The notes beneath the pieces are model-generated. The model had not been told where the DNA came from. It searched no databases and saw only the letters and a list, made by a program, of their open reading frames with translations. Of a DNA stretch of 64,000 nucleotides, positions 62,804-64,000 are shown one piece after another. Every line of letters begins with the position of its first letter. Position 1 is the stretch's first letter. Location: assembly GCA_937959275.1 (NCBI GenBank), contig CALGLU010000035.1, forward strand, positions 1 to 64,000, given 5' to 3'. This stretch comes from an uncultured Saprospiraceae bacterium. Lineage in GTDB: Bacteria > Bacteroidota > Bacteroidia > Chitinophagales > Saprospiraceae. Both the position numbers and the translations under genes were made by a program.

Positions 62804-64000
62804 TGGTCTTCAGATTGTACTAATTCTAAAATCTCCAAAAAGGCATCTTGAAGAAGTTTTGTTTTTTCTACATCAATTACTTCTGATTCTAATCTTTTAT
62901 TAAAAACATCGACCGGACTTAAGTCTTCAATATGTTCTCCTTGTGTAAAAAGATCAGCAGTATCATTTTGGCCTTTTTGGAAACTGATTTTATTCTTAAG
63001 AATTTTGAACCTTTCTTCTTCTCTAAAATCACTTACCATTTCTTCCATGGCTGCAATCAAAACAGAACTGTAAGTCTCCTCAATAATTTCTAATTCTACA
63101 AAAGAGGGTAAGTTGTATTCTGGCTTGTAGTTTTTTAATTTTTCTTGAACCTCTGAATTTGTCCCTTTAAATTTTTTAAGCTCTCTTTGTTTAGGTATTG
63201 AAATTGGTTTCACTACCACCTTATCCTTTGCATGGATCTCTACGAGTATTACGCATTTTGAATCATTCTTTTCAGAGAAGCTCAGAGCAATCGGGGAACC
63301 TGAGTATCTGATTCGTTCATTGTCTCCTATTACCTGAGGTCTATGAATATGACCTAGTGCGACATAATCAAAAATTGGAGAGAAAATATTTAATTCTACA
63401 GCGGCTTGATTTCCTACTTGGATATCTCTTTCACTTTCACTTGTAATAGCGCCTGTTGCATATAAATGCCCAGTTGCGACGGTTGGGATATTTTTGTATT
63501 TTCTTTCACAAATTTCAGCAAGTTTTTGATAATGCTGCTTAATCCCTTCTCTTACAGCTTCTTCTCTATTCTTGAATTTCTTGTCTGTATTCATGTTCCT
63601 AAGATCTTTGTCTCGAAGAAATGGAACTGCTGCAACTACCAAATTTAATTTACCTTGAGGATTTAAAATTTCTATCAATTGGTCTTCAATGTTCTCTTTG
63701 GCTCCACCAACAACTGTAATAGAAAGCTGTTCCAATAATTCCTTAGGAGCATCTAAGAGATTAATGGAATCATGATTGCCTCCTGTAATGATTATTTGAG
63801 TTTCTGTACCAGCAAGTTTTGCGAGAAACTTGTAGTAAGTTTCTCGATCTTTGGAGGAAGGATTGGCAAGGTCAAAAATGTCTCCAGATACTAAAAGAAG
63901 ATTAATTTGTTCCTCAGAAATGACTTTTATTAGCCAATCAAAAAAAGTTAGAATTTCATCTTTTAGTGCATGTTTGTGTAATATTTTACCAATATGCCAA
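62800..64000 (-). CDS. sbcD: Exonuclease subunit SbcD (5' end beyond the window)
   Basis: 399 residues are visible. The frame stays open from the start-like TTG at 63735 to the window edge, and the extra 88 codons carry the expected N-terminal metallophosphoesterase motifs WHIGK, SGDIFD and GGNHDS. Only about ten residues should be missing. Further motifs are TGHLYATG and GHIHRP. It is the Mre11-like nuclease partner of SbcC, transcribed in the same operon. Confidence 0.95.
   Translation of the reverse strand, partial: WHIGKILHKHALKDEILTFFDWLIKVISEEQINLLLVSGDIFDLANPSSKDRETYYKFLAKLAGTETQIIITGGNHDSINLLDAPKELLEQLSITVVGGAKENIEDQLIEILNPQGKLNLVVAAVPFLRDKDLRNMNTDKKFKNREEAVREGIKQHYQKLAEICERKYKNIPTVATGHLYATGAITSESERDIQVGNQAAVELNIFSPIFDYVALGHIHRPQVIGDNERIRYSGSPIALSFSEKNDSKCVILVEIHAKDKVVVKPISIPKQRELKKFKGTNSEVQEKLKNYKPEYNLPSFVELEIIEETYSSVLIAAMEEMVSDFREEERFKILKNKISFQKGQNDTADLFTQGEHIEDLSPVDVFNKRLESEVIDVEKTKLLQDAFLEILELVQSEDQ

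Noticed and set aside
1-64000. CRISPR array or tRNA genes
   Set aside because: No regularly spaced repeats with unique spacers were seen and no cloverleaf with a TPsiC-type arm was recognised by eye.

Overview
The window is A+T-rich chromosomal DNA from a member of the Bacteroidota. This is supported by type IX secretion (T9SS) C-terminal sorting domains, a TonB-dependent receptor with a carboxypeptidase-regulatory N-terminus, a hybrid Reg_prop/YYY histidine kinase, DUF1800/DUF1501 and CotH proteins, sulfatases, and four promoters or -7 boxes of the Bacteroidota type (TTG-N20-TAnnTTTG or its -7 half). The gene style resembles Saprospiria, but that assignment is a guess. There are no rRNA or tRNA genes, transposases or CRISPR arrays. 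Many genes are separated by long AT-rich spacers that hold repeats and gene debris.

Layout. 0-4 kb: patatin lipase, PhnA-like zinc ribbon protein, ComF, a small exported protein and a DinB-like protein. 4-8 kb: the conserved minus-strand block rplM-rpsI-rpsB-tsf, two tandem terminators, then pyrH with its own promoter. 8-16.7 kb: an overlapping trio (serine hydrolase lipoprotein, small membrane protein, ACT protein), a T9SS FG-GAP protein, an unknown protein, an M20 amidohydrolase, DoxX and glutamine-dependent NAD synthetase. 17-20.8 kb: a histidine kinase/response regulator pair, each preceded by the same 20-bp palindromic core. 21-24.3 kb: PhoD-like phosphatase and sulfatase lipoproteins, followed by a MITE-like foldback. 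24.7-28.2 kb: M19 dipeptidase and YifB. 28.7-31.9 kb: a tightly coupled operon of membrane protein, ECF sigma factor, candidate anti-sigma and a serine hydrolase with repeated C-terminal modules. 32-33.4 kb: DUF2200 and a membrane protein within repeat-rich DNA. 33.4-39.9 kb: a BlaI repressor, an M56 peptidase fused to ankyrin repeats and a TonB receptor, with a clear operator/promoter. 40-49.6 kb: a T9SS beta-propeller protein, small outer-membrane proteins, a second sulfatase between inverted repeats, CotH, a PIN toxin behind a broken antitoxin, and a small lipoprotein. 49.6-54.4 kb: the secreted operon DUF1800-DUF1501-discoidin/CBM. 54.8-59.6 kb: a same-direction series of unrelated small genes (methyltransferase, Fic, lipoprotein, unknowns). 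59.7-64 kb: sbcC and sbcD, the latter cut by the window edge.

Main points of interest. First, the BlaI/M56-ankyrin/TonB locus looks like a protease-relieved repressor circuit in which the usual antibiotic sensor is replaced by two ankyrin blocks. Second, a family of noncoding elements starts at gene stop codons and ends before the next start, at 31.9 kb on the plus strand and at 55.9-59.8 kb on the minus strand. They share sequence halves, and one nearby spacer folds like an integron attC site, so I read them as boundaries of a gene-cassette array. No integrase is visible, so this is an inference. Third, a 125-bp duplication at the 3' end of the TonB receptor brackets a foreign-looking segment.
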